Of a DNA stretch of 64,000 nt, positions 53,308 to 64,000 are shown piece after piece. The DNA lies in NCBI GenBank assembly GCA_039602395.1, contig JBCNJP010000012.1:30924454-30988453 (forward strand), written 5' to 3'. This stretch comes from Deinandra increscens subsp. villosa. Its lineage: Eukaryota > Streptophyta > Magnoliopsida > Asterales > Asteraceae. The notes under the pieces were generated by a model. The model saw only the letters and a list, made by a program, of their open reading frames with translations. It did no database searches and was not told the DNA's origin. Position 1 is the stretch's first letter. The number at the start of each line of letters is the position of its first letter. Both the position numbers and the translations under genes were made by a program.

Positions 53308-55831
53308 TGTGACACCCGAGAATTTCAAGGTTAACTTCCGTTAGACAAACCCGTTAGTTACGTTATAAGTGTTAACTTAGTAACTAATGCATAACTAGGC
53401 CGAATACGCCCACGACCTTTGGTTGATCACCGAACCCGCCCATATGTGTTATGTGTTCATCATTGATTGTCTTTATGTGCAATGTGATTTAAATACATGA
53501 CTTATTATTGTGAATAGCATGATTAATTGTAAATACTTGATTATGTGAAAACTTGCCCTTTTTGGTCGACCAGCGAAACTACTGGGCGAAACTATAGTGT
53601 CGCCCGGTAGCCAGCTAAGACAATCCAATATCACGAGACCAGAGCTAGTTTCGCCTGGCCAGCGAAACTGGCTCCTGATATAAATAAACTTAATAAACCT
53701 TAGTAGCCTCATTTGCTTAAACCACACAACAAACACACACACACTCTCCTACCTCGAGATTTCTGGTCAGCTGAGGATCACCAAGGATTACCAAGATCTT
53801 AGCCTTGAAGATCATTCATCCGGATCCTAAGATCAAACCGTGAGTCTCCAAAAACCACCATTCATGTGTTTTCTTTGTATTTCTCTTAAAAGCATGCCTA
53901 AATCTACATGAAATCACTTGATCTCTTAATATGTTGCTTAGGAATGCTAGATCTACCATAAAGTCAGAAACTTTACGTGTAAAAACAAACCATGATGATG
54001 ATTTATGCAATTTTGGTCATTTTAGGGTTTAGAAGTGTTTTTAGAGATTTAATGATTAAAATGCATGTTAAACATGATAAAGCTGCTTGATTTATGTTGG
54101 TAAATGCCTATGGATGCTAAATAATGAATTGCAAGTAAGATCAGAAGCTGTTAGGTTGATTTTTAGGCAAATCCGTATGTTTTTCGCGACCAGCGAAACT
54201 GCGTGTTCTCTGGGCGAAACTAAGTAGCGAAATTATGTCTCCTTCCAGCGACACTACCCAGCGAAACTATAGTGTCGTCGGGTAACCAGACCAGACCAGC
54301 TCGAACGAAACTACCGAGCGAAATACCTGAACGAAAGTTCAAACCAGTTTCCCTGCGAAACTAGGCTAGCGAAACTAGCCTAGCGAAACTGTGTTACCGG
54401 GCATTGCCTAGCGAAAGTGCTGCCCGTGCACCTAGCGAAACTGCCTAGCGAAACTGTGCTAGCGAAACTAAGACCTGACCTAAAAACCAAACTTGTGAAA
54501 TTTGCTTAAGTGTTATGCCATGACTTACATGATTATACCATGATGAAACATGCTTGATATCTGATTTATATGAACCCTTGTTTATGATCAACCATTGGTG
54601 TCGTGTGTCGGTATGTCGAGTCATAGTTGCAACGTGCTATGTTATGGGCCATAGTGACGTTAAGTAAAGATTAGACACGAAACTAATACTTAAGACCTAA
54701 ACGTGTTCATAGGTCTTCGTTAAACGAACAATATTTGGATTACTTGAAGTGTAGCAGTGCAACCCAAGGTGAGTGTCACTAAACCGATTACCGTGAACCC
54801 GTTTGGGTCACACAGATCAACTAAAAGAAAAACAATGCAGACAAACTCGAGAGTGCTAGGCACCTCCCTGATGAACATGAAAACTCGGAGTGCTCGGCAC
54901 CCATTGAATGAACTTGAAGTGTTTTATGGGAAACACTGGTGAAACTTAACAAACTATTTCTGAAACGAAAACTGTTTTAATATGGCTAGTGTAGGTTAAA
55001 GTCTAAACCACATGATATCACATGTTTTCTAAGGATGCCTTATAACTTAAAAGTCCTCAACTAAAATTGTGCCATTAATTGTAAAGCGAGGGGATGTTGG
55101 GTAGATCTACTGGAGTTTGACAAACTCCGCCCCGTGGCACGGGGAGTGCACGGAGGTACAATATCAGCCTATCTGACCGTGATCCCGAGAGGACACGGGG
55201 GAGGCAAAAACCGCGATGACGTAGGTCCGCACCGTACGGGATGGCTCGGCCCCCACAAAATAAGTCAGCTTTGGTACAAACTTCCTTAGAGCATGGAACA
55301 ACGGATTAGCTACCCGCGATATCGGTTGAGTCCTTTAACTTTACGGAACTAGTACATACCCGATGACGTAGGTCACGGACAAACCATTTATAAACTGAGA
55401 TTTAATGACGAGCATTGCTTTTCACAAATAAATAACTTGTAAGTATACCTTGACACGAATTATGATTATGAGACCGGGCCAATGCTTGACAAGCCCACTG
55501 TGAACTCACCAACCGTTAGGTTGACACTTGCGTGGTTTAAACTTTTGCAGATCGCTAAGGAGTATCCACCGGAGGTTGGCACGGCACGTGAAGACTCTTA
55601 TTTTTTATTTAACTTAAATTGGGGATTTATAAAACAATGAATTTGTAAGGCACGTGGTTAGTGCCAGGATAATTATTTTTCCGCTGCGTATGTAATTTAA
55701 GACTCTGATTTATAACTTGTGTTTGAACTAACCCTGATTCGTTTAGTATTTGTAACTATGGTTGTGGATCCTGGTCTAGTCGCGCCCCTTAACGGTATAA
55801 ACTCCGTTAGTGGTATTTTGGGGGTGTGACA
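53308..55831 (+). repeat. 3' LTR of the Gypsy element
   Basis: 2524 bp. Compared with the 5' LTR it lacks 12 bp near 53668 and 24 bp near 54370, both within GCGAAACT repeats. The TATA box is at 53678-53685. Confidence 0.95.
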
Positions 55832-56460
55832 GAAAATGTCAATATGCCAAACTCCGTTAAAGAAAAAAAACAAAGTGTTAAAGTTTAGGGTAGAAAATGT
55901 CAATATGCCAAACTCTCATGGTCAAACTATGAAAGGAAAAAAGTTTTTAAAAAATTAAAGTTAAAAAGTTAAGGGGTATAAAACGTAAAAGTCTAATAGT
56001 CTCGTGGTGAAAGTATATAACTATAAAAGTATACTAAAAACGAAAGTTGAAAAGTTAAAAGTTTCGTGGCAAAAGTAGAAAACCACAAAACTTAAAACAA
56101 AAAAAAAAACTTTAAAAGTTAGAGAGTAAAAAATGTAAAAGTATGAAACATATGTGGCTAAACTACGAAAACCTAAAGTTTACTATTCCGTTAAAGAAAA
56201 AAAAGTGTTAAAGTTTAGGATAGAAAATGTTAATATGCCAAACTCCGCTAAAGAAAAAAACAAAGTGCTAAAGTTTAGGGTAGAAAATGTCAATATATCA
56301 AACTCTCATGGCAAAACTATGAACAAAGGGAAAAAAAACGTTTAGGGTAGAAAATGTCAATACGCCAAACACCGATAAAGAAAAAAAACAAATTGTTAAA
56401 GTTTATGATAGAAAATCGTCAATATGTCAAACTCTCGTAACCAAATTTTGAACAATGAAA
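55832..56460 (+). repeat. Right half of the AT-rich imperfect tandem repeat
   Basis: Several copies of a unit with AAAGTTTAGGGTAGAAAATG and TCAATATGCCAAACTC recur at about 60-80 bp spacing. The block also repeats the sequence found at 45170-45366. The Gypsy element inserted within it. Confidence 0.8.
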
Positions 56461-56495
56461 AGTTTACTATTTCTTTTCAAATTTTATTGTTATAT

Positions 56496-57620
56496 GGGTG
56501 AGGTTATTGTGAGAAGTTTAGTTTGGATAAGAAGGATAAGAAGTAATCATAACCATTAGATCTTCAATTAAATGAAGATCTATGGCTTAAAATTTTTCTG
56601 GGTAATTATAAAGAAAAACTAAAGAAAATAAAAAATAGAAGTGTATTTTTGACTTTTTATCAAATTCCCCCCATTTTTTGAAACCTTCATAACTTTTAGA
56701 TACGTCATTATTTTTAAAAAAAAATTATACCATAAAAACGAGCGTTTTTTTATCTTTAAAACGCGTATTGTGTTGCTATATAAAAAATTATTTTTTTTAC
56801 TTTTTCGATTGTATCAAAATGTTCAGATCATTGTGTCATTGTGTCGTTGTGTCATTGTGTCAAAATGTTCAGATCATTGTGTCATATTGTGTCAAAATGT
56901 TCAGATCATTGTGTCATATGGTGTTAAAACCGAAAGAGTAATTTTTTTTTAATTTTATATATAGCAGCACAATATATATACTTTTGACACGACGACACAA
57001 TGAAACAATGATCTGAACATTTTGACACAATGACACAATGATGTGTCAGAATGTTCAGATCATTGTTTCATATGATGCCAAAAAGCGAAAGGGTAATTAA
57101 TTTTATATATAGCAACACTATATATACTTTTGACACGACGACACAATGACACAATGATCTGAACATTTTGACACAATGACCCAATGATGTGTCAAAATAT
57201 TCAGATCATTGTTTCATATTGTGCCAAAAACCGAAAGAGTATTTAATTTTATAAATAGCAACACTATATACTTTTGACACAACGACACAATGACACAATA
57301 ATCTGAACATTTTGACACAATGACACAATGACCTGTGTCAAAAATCGAAAGAGTAATTTTTTTTCATTTTTTATATAGCAACACTATATGCATTTTAAAG
57401 ATAAAAAATGCTCGTTTTTATGGTGTAATTTTTTTTTTAAAAATAATATCGTATGTGAAAGTTATGAATGTTTAAAGAAAATGGGGGAAGTAGATAAAAA
57501 GTCAACAAAAGTGGCTAAGACTAAAATACCCCTCCTTTTTTTTATTAGATCAAAATCTAATGACTGAAATTCCTTATTATCCTTCTTACCCAAAACAAAC
57601 TTTTCATTTGAACCTCTCCC
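56496..57620. mobile_element. Foldback/Mutator-like non-autonomous element with internal hairpins
   Basis: The left edge GGGTGAGGTTATTGTGAGAA and the right edge, whose complement reads GGGAGAGGTTCAAATGAAAA, are imperfect inverted ends. Further in, GATAAGAAGGATAAGAA and TTATTATCCTTCTTACC pair, and the AAAACGAGCGTTTTTTTATC region near 56735 pairs with GATAAAAAATGCTCGTTTTT near 57400. The core (56810-57350) is a tandem array of hairpins built on CAATGATCTGAACATTTTGA. No transposase. Confidence 0.7.
57000..57071. repeat. 29-bp-arm hairpin in the foldback element
   Basis: The arms 57000-57028 (ATGAAACAATGATCTGAACA...) and 57043-57071 (...TGTTCAGATCATTGTTTCAT) pair over all 29 positions, counting one G-U, around a 14-base loop. 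Diverged copies recur near 57140-57215 and 57285-57340. Confidence 0.85.
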
Positions 57621-60600
57621 AAACTATAAGTGGAAGTTCATTGCTTTGTGTAGATATGGGCTAATAGTGTGGAATTATACCTTATATACATTTTACAACT
57701 TTATTGTACAACTTTTAAAGCATAATTTACAACCCAACAATGCACACAACACTGTTTTAGCAACAGTTGTGGGCTGTGTGTGGTTTTAATCTTGCCACGC
57801 CATACACAAAAGAAAGAAAGGCAGGTAGAGAACTAGAGAGCTTCAGAGAGCCGGTAATTTTCGGCGACGACTACCAAGCTTCGGCAGTTCCCGGCGACCT
57901 CCTACAACCCATGGCTACCTGTTTATGCCTTTCCTTTCGTCCTATTTCACCGATTTTCAAAGAAGGCAATGAAAATGTGGATTCTTTATGAGTTGGTGAG
58001 GGAGACTACTAGTGGCAGGCAACTAGGGTTTCAAATATTAATCTTTATTCCGATAATTTAAGGTAAATACCAACCATCACAGTTCCGATTACCCATCTAC
58101 ATGTCTCATCCCTCCTCTTTAATCAACAGATCTGTAGGTGTTCGTGTTTTTCCCGTTGAAAGACGGTGTTGGATGGTGGTTGACGACGATCCTCCCTCTT
58201 TATCATAGGTCGGTTTGCTATGGGATTTCATCTGACTTCATTTATTTCTTCGGATGCGTGGCCTCTTCAATTGTTTTCATCTGAATCCATTTCTTTCTTT
58301 GGAGAAATCCCACCGATGTGTCTGGACAAACCCCCATTTGGTGATTTTCTGTGAGACCCCGGTATGGTGGCCACCGGTATGTCCGCTCTGGTTAGGCTCG
58401 ATGTGTCGCCGCCGGTGGGTCTCCGCTGTTGTGCGATTCCCGTTGTGTCTAGGGTTTCGTCGATTCACAGAGTTGAAGCTCTGGGTGTATCATGCATATC
58501 TTCGTTTCGGTGTATGTTCGTTGTCATCTTTGATTTTGGCGGTGAACGACGCCGATTTCTTTGTCTTGGTGGTCTACCATGGCTGATGGTTTTATTTTTT
58601 GTGATGAGTTCATCTGGCAGCGATGAATTCTTCACGAATTAGGGTTTCTAAAAACCCCTAAATCTCTGGATGATGGCTGTTGTTTATCTGGTGGCCAGGT
58701 GGCATTCATCGTCGCCGCTGCCTAGAATTGACGTTCGTCGTCGTTGCTGCCTAGATCTGACTCTTCCGAGTATTGTGGTGCTGTGATGATTTGGTATTTC
58801 ATATTTACATTTTGTAAGTTTTTTACTGAATGCCTTTACTGTGTATTTGTATAATAAGGATGACAATTTGGCTATTGATGATTTGAGGCAGTGATGATTT
58901 TTCATGGAAGTATATGGTGAGTTCGGTCGACTCTTAGGCGTGGCAATAATTTTTTACAGCCATAGATTCGCCCTCATTCATAATGGCTTGAATTATCACA
59001 TGTAACTAATCTGAGCCTACACTTTAACACTTCATCCAAAATCGTTGTAGTCTCAAATTATTACTGTTATTATTTCATCATTTAATTGGTTTCTTTTTCC
59101 TTTTCTTTCTGTTGCAGAAATGCAGGTATGTTGTTTTTTCATTGTTTTTGTTCGATTCTCATGTGCAGTTTTGTTTCTATTATGATTTGTTCTTCTTATT
59201 CTCTTCTGCATAAGATGGAAAAAGATTGGTAAACTGTTTATAGTTTTATACTTTTACTAAATATTTACTCCAATATGATCAATACCTCTTCTTTAAGGCT
59301 GAAAATATTTGTAATTATTCAAAGAATTTTCTGATAAGCAACTGTCATCTGCATTAAAATTGCCTACCCAAGGAGGTATTTGGATTTGAATTTTGTAACT
59401 AATAATTATAAATCTATTACGAGTTCAGGACACAATAACCAATTCCTCCATGCTTAGATAAACATACTTAAATTCAGACTATTTCAAAGTCCACTATATT
59501 TAAAGTTGCTTATTCAACTAGCAATTTTTTTTTAAAAAATATGACATTAATAGCCAACTGATATGCCTCTTTTAATAGGATATTCATCAAAAAAATCATG
59601 TCTTAGATTGTCATTTTAGTTTATTACTTTCTAAACTTTGATCGTATTCATGATTCAAGTAAATATAGATATATTTTAACCTGTTAAGAACAAATAATGG
59701 ATTTACTTGGTTGAAATTAGATTTAGGTTCAAACATCTTTTTACAGATGATGTTCAAGTGTGTAACAGTAAATTGAAATAGGATCAAGCATAGCTTTAAG
59801 TTCATTATCATAAAGCTCTTCTTCATTGATAGATTTAGACATGTGTTTTACTATTTTCATATTGAGTTTATATTATAATGCTGTAAGCTTTCATTTGCAC
59901 GTGTACAGGTATGGTTAGGGTATTTGGCCTCATATCGCTTCATATGAACAGCATCGGACGTCTGGTTAGGGCGATTGGGCCTCATATCGCCTCATTTGAA
60001 AATCATTGAACGTCTGATATACGTAGTGAATTTGAACATCATCGAAGGTTAGAACACTGTTTTTCTCTTTATTTAACCATAGAGGAACTGCTTAGACATA
60101 GTTTCATGGGTTAAGAAATTTAGTTTGTATATGATTCTTTGCAATAAATTTGATAGACAAAAATGATTTAGGTTCTTAAAAGAGTATAACACATACAAGA
60201 GATACCCACACTATTACTAAAATAATAGAGCCAATTCCCATAAAGTTACACTTTTTATCTCACAAATTACCAACATTGACATGTATATACTACTGCAGTG
60301 GTACCGAAATTGGTCTTACACTATGGGAAGCAATAGCCCTTTCGTTGACTAAAGTGAATGTAGTTGGATAAGCAACTTTAAACATAGTGGACTTTGAAAA
60401 ACATATTGTGATTTGATTGTCCAGAGGGGTTATGATAACCCACAGGTTATACCTGATCCAATCCTGTCACTGATTGGAGTTACAAGGAATTACACCGTGC
60501 AGCTAAGGAAGAATACATCAGCGGTTCTGCAGCACACCTCGACATTCATCCGTAGAGGTGAAACAGTCCAAATGCTGCAACTGATGCCACCATTTTAGCC

Positions 60601-62532
60601 ACAAACACCCGCAGGCTCACCAGGTACTACACCTCCAGTATACATACAGCTACAAATATACACATACAAACACATTTTACTAACAATACTAAATAAATTG
60701 CACATGAAAAACAGTCTTCTCCCAAAAGAACCAAAGAGGAAGAGGATTGGCCAGGGACTGCTGCTGAGTGCCATAACTTTTTGTAGAACACAGTTTGGTA
60801 AATATAAGTAATGACAAGGCACGGGGCACAGGCTCATATGGAATGTAAATATTTTGGTAAATGTTTTTTTTGTTCAGTTAACGGCAGGAACATTAGATCT
60901 AACTGCCATACAAGGCCAAAAAAATAATAACTGTAAAGACTGTGTGGCAACTTTCAGCGCAGGTCAGTCAACACAAGTATAGATGGTACCATGTACGTGA
61001 TTATAAATTTTTAACCATTGATATACTCATATGTTAGCTATTGATCCGGTTCAAAGTCCAGCTAAAGTAAGTATTAGTTAAGTGGTTTCTCATAAGGTCA
61101 ACATCAGGCAAAATATGGACTTAACATGAAATTTTCGGGTTTTGGGTTTAATCTAATTGGGTTCAGGTCAACATCAGGTCATACCACATCTTAAAATATT
61201 GATTGGTAACATGAACGTCCAAAAGGTGGTAACTTCTATTGTTGTAGTTTCTTATTAAATATTTTGTTTCGTGTATCTTATAGATGGCAATTTTGTATTG
61301 TTTTTGCTCTTATGCAGGTGTTTAGCAAACTTTGTGTTTGGGTTCTTCATATTCGGTGCTTAGGTGAGTATAGTTATTTCCTCTTCTATGTAAGAACTCT
61401 TTTGTACATTTCATGGTTTCTTGGTAAATCTGTATGTAGTATGTTTATAGGAGTTACAGTTTACTATAATTCATAAATATGGATGTAGCTATTCATAAAA
61501 GTAAGAGTTTGGGTGCATTTTGGGTTAATGCCAAAAAATACGAACTTTTAAACTGAAATTTGTTTTATATTTGTAGCTTGGTGGACCGATGCTTCCTCTT
61601 CCGCCATTATCTTTTTCTCTAGGTTAGTCTTCTTTTATGTGTTTGTTTTTGCAACCTTATGTATTATATTTCTTTCATGCCTCTTTATTTTCCCTACTGT
61701 ATTGGTTAGCTGTTTGAGGACTGCTTTGTCTAAAAAGACCCATGACTACCCAGCTTTAAAAATTTGTAAACAGGTAATCAAGTAGCTGCAGAAATTACTG
61801 GCTGCAGAAAATACTAGGTCTTTGTAAAGTCAAGTAACTACGGTAAATACTAGATTTCATATACTTCTCTTTTGTAAACTGTTTCAGGCCAAAACCTTGA
61901 GGTCTAAATGCAACTGGGATGCATTTTTAAATGAAAACAATAGTGCTATATATGCCTATGGGCAAGAGCATTCTTGCTTTGCTCTTTAAAAACTTTTATG
62001 CAGCCTAGATGTGTTTTGTAAAATATATAGTATACACCAAGATGGTGGCCCGCCGCAATTTGTTAAGTTGGTAGCTTTGTCTTAATCCCTATGAACCATC
62101 ACAGTTCATCCTTTCCTGTAATATTATTAGGATGCAATCTATCACCATGGATACAACATGGTCATAGAGTAAATTGAGCTTTGGATTAAAACTTTTCTTT
62201 TTACCACTTGGACTTTAAAAAGTCAAATGTCGTATTGCAAAATGCTTACTTTCAGTTTGTGAGTAAAGAATGTCCTTTGAGTTGTTGCTAAATAAAGATG
62301 GTCGGTCTAATGTTGCTCTTCTCTTAATAGCTTTAATGGTGGTTTTTTCTACCAAATGTCATGAAGTTGTATGTCAAAGAAAAGCGGCACCACCATAAAT
62401 ACCAATTGAGTTACATTTTCTTCATTTTCTTCTTTATTAGAACTAAATGTATATGCGTTCATGACAAGACTTTCACACAGCTCCTATGTCTCATGTCTTG
62501 GCTAACCGACTTTCTAAAACGGTACGACTCCG
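57621..62532 (+). other. Gene-fragment-rich stretch, possibly Helitron cargo
   Basis: There is no continuous gene, but GC-richer islands with splice-like borders occur at 57790-58000, 58254-58640, 59115-59123 (a tiny block between TGTTGCAG and GTATGTTG), 60413-60598 (frame with VIPDPILSLIGVTRNYTVQL), 61319-61364 (between TTATGCAG and GTGAGTAT) and 61578-61621 (between TTTGTAG and GTTAGTC). CTAGGGTTT motifs near 58024 and 58448 recall promoter/leader sequence. I cannot name any parent gene. The arrangement resembles exon pieces captured by a Helitron whose end may be at about 62556. Confidence 0.3.
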
Positions 62533-62556
62533 CCGCGAAGCGCGGGTCGTCCCACT
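62533..62556 (+). mobile_element. Helitron-like terminal hairpin
   Basis: CCGCG-AAG-CGCGG (62533-62545) is a perfect 5-bp hairpin followed 6-11 bases later by CACTTGTTATT. Its position and GC-rich style resemble Helitron 3' ends of this plant group, but CTTG is not the canonical CTRR, so the terminus is degenerate or the call is wrong. Confidence 0.3.
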
Positions 62557-62911
62557 TGTTATTACTATTATTGTTTTAACAATTACAGTCGTTGTAATCG
62601 CAGAGTAAAGTTCATGAAAGACGGGAATGGACGGTTTTAATGAAGCAGAAGGATGTCAATATGAGATCGCAAATATATTTCTCTGCTTTTCAATCGCGTC
62701 AAGAATTAGTAAAAAGATCGCAAGAATCACAACAATCAAGGACGATAAACGCATAATTGCAAGTGTCACAACATCGATATTATATTGTTTCTTAATAAAA
62801 AAGATTTGGTTAATCATAGTCATTTTCGTGTATGCTTATTAATAATAATGTTGATTTATCAAAAAACTTGATAGTTTGACCTTAACTATGTCTTTCAAAC
62901 TAAGGGCATGT

Positions 62912-63021
62912 GGTATACCCATGTGATGTGGTGGTGGTGTGATGGCCATGTCATCGCTGACTGAACAACATACATCTATCACATATATAGGGGTATACCC
63001 ATGTGATGTGGTGGTGGTGTG
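62912..63021 (+). repeat. Exact 30-bp direct repeat, 80 bp apart
   Basis: GGTATACCCATGTGATGTGG followed by TGGTGGTGTG occurs at 62912-62941 and again at 62992-63021. The spacer contains CATATATAGGG. It may be the edge of a small MITE. Confidence 0.8.
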
Positions 63022-64000
63022 GTTGAGTATTTAAATTTGATTTACATCAGTGACAAAACCAGACATTTTCAGTTTGGAGGTCAACTCAAATTTTTTGAGT
63101 ATTCCTCGACTACACCAATTAATCACTTTTTTTGTTTTACGGCTAAAAGCCACACTCCAATTCCACATCATGTATCAAGTGAGACTAAAATACAACACAA
63201 ACACCTCTAGAATGAGTATATACACCTTTTAACACTAGACTAAAGTAGTGGTTCTACCAATTAATTTTTTTACCAATTAACTTATAACGGTTAGAGGACT
63301 CTAAAGTCGTATAAGTCATCTGTGGTCGCTTACTATACACAGCCTCAAAACCGATTCTGCATATATATAGTTTTAAAAACATTGAAATTGAAGAAAAAAT
63401 AAATTAATCTTAAATTTAATAAAAGAAATTAATAAAGTTTAATTAAAATCTAAACGTTATTCTGTTGTTCTATTTTAATGTAATTAAAATATAAATTTGA
63501 AGATAAATGAAAAATACAATCAATGGGATTTTCAATATATAAGTGAATATTAAAACAAAAGCATATCGTACGCATTGTCATGTCATTATTACTTTTGTAA
63601 ATAAAAAACTTTGACTAAATTAAAAGGTTTATTCTCCATTTTCCTTCCTACCGACTCCTCTGGTTTCTTCGCCGACCGGAAAATAAACTCGACCTTAAAA
63701 CTTCACTCTCTTCACTTTGTTTTTCTATCAACCATGATTTTGTCATTAACTGATTTGATGCTCCACCCCTTCCACGGCGTGTATAACATCACGCCAGAAA
63801 TCACGCGCACCTTCCACGCATGGACCGGGATGTCAACGGCGTCGTGAACTGCGGCGTTAATGGGGATGGCGCCACCCATACCGGGTGGCCTAAGAGAGGA
63901 TTTACCCCGCTTGTTGCCACTTGGAATTTTTGTGTGAGTGCACAAGTAAATGTTATATTGTGAAATTAGAGTCGGACCATAACATATGTAGTCAAGTGAG
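63022..64000. other. Window end, nothing firmly recognised
   Basis: An AT-rich stretch to 63640, then a GC-richer block (63650-63910). In the latter a 77-codon minus-strand frame includes GGAIPINAAVHDAVDIPVHA and YTPWKGWS. The same block read on the plus strand also looks repeat-like (CGCGCACCTTCCACGCATGG). I suspect a dispersed repeat rather than a gene. Confidence 0.35.

Larger units (their letters stand above)
45367..55831 (+). mobile_element. 10.5-kb Gypsy retrotransposon (chromovirus, Tekay/Del-like)
   Basis: It is flanked by the 5-bp duplication GAAAA and bounded by LTRs with TGTGACACC...GGTGTGACA ends (2560 and 2524 bp). The internal region has an initiator-Met primer binding site, gag, protease, reverse transcriptase, RNase H, integrase and a chromodomain in Gypsy order. 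By eye the LTRs differ at about nine bases plus two indels of 12 and 24 bp inside short repeats, so the insertion is recent. The coding region has one in-frame stop early in gag (48606-48608, inside a possible intron) and one frame shift near 52880 before the chromodomain. Confidence 0.95.

Noticed and set aside
63712..63945. 77-codon minus-strand frame at the window end
   Set aside because: The block looks repeat-like on both strands and no family is recognisable.

Overview
The window is nuclear DNA from a flowering plant, and almost all of it is transposable-element sequence. The evidence is LTR retrotransposons primed by initiator-methionine tRNA, CACTA, hAT and Mutator-like DNA transposons, Helitron-like ends, short AT-rich introns and long AT microsatellites. 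The style of the Copia and Gypsy proteins, and a Copia element with extra genes after pol, suggest a daisy-family (Asteraceae) genome. That assignment rests on memory of similar elements, not on a search. I see no intact single-copy host gene, no tRNA or rRNA gene and no CRISPR array.

Left flank (1-8875). A probable Gypsy LTR end (1-2185) is followed by degenerate sequence. A broken minus-strand Copia element (about 3317-8378) is then interrupted by a non-autonomous repeat (about 3556-4640) and by the 3' half of a plus-strand LTR element (5590-7319). That 3' half carries three successive hairpins whose pairing is kept while their sequence changes.

Central block (8876-41613). This is one CACTA transposon of about 32.7 kb, bounded by 13-bp inverted ends and an AGA target duplication, with subterminal arrays at both ends. 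It contains a decayed TNPA-like gene (minus strand, 10249-13538), a 955-bp element with 190-bp inverted ends (13951-14905), a gene-fragment region closed by a Helitron-like terminus (15181-18828), and a 2.2-kb nested tandem array (21504-23740). A SANT-like gene in it is split by a 12.5-kb minus-strand Copia element (25118-37608, target duplication CATCC). That Copia carries gag-pol plus two extra open regions between pol and the 3' LTR. A 120-bp tandem array (38300-38890) lies near the right end.

Right flank (41614-64000). A 1.85-kb hAT-type element (42106-43951, duplication TGTTTCAA) and a small MITE (44544-44914) precede a young, nearly complete chromovirus-type Gypsy element of 10.5 kb (45367-55831, duplication GAAAA). 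Its LTRs are almost identical. Its gag has an in-frame stop inside a possible 81-bp intron, and its chromodomain lies in a shifted frame. A foldback element with hairpin repeats follows (56496-57620), then a weakly characterised stretch ending in a Helitron-like hairpin (62533-62545) and a last kilobase with little recognisable content.

Insertion order can be read from the nesting: old Copia, then CACTA; host-like SANT gene, then Copia; old AT-rich tandem repeat, then Gypsy.
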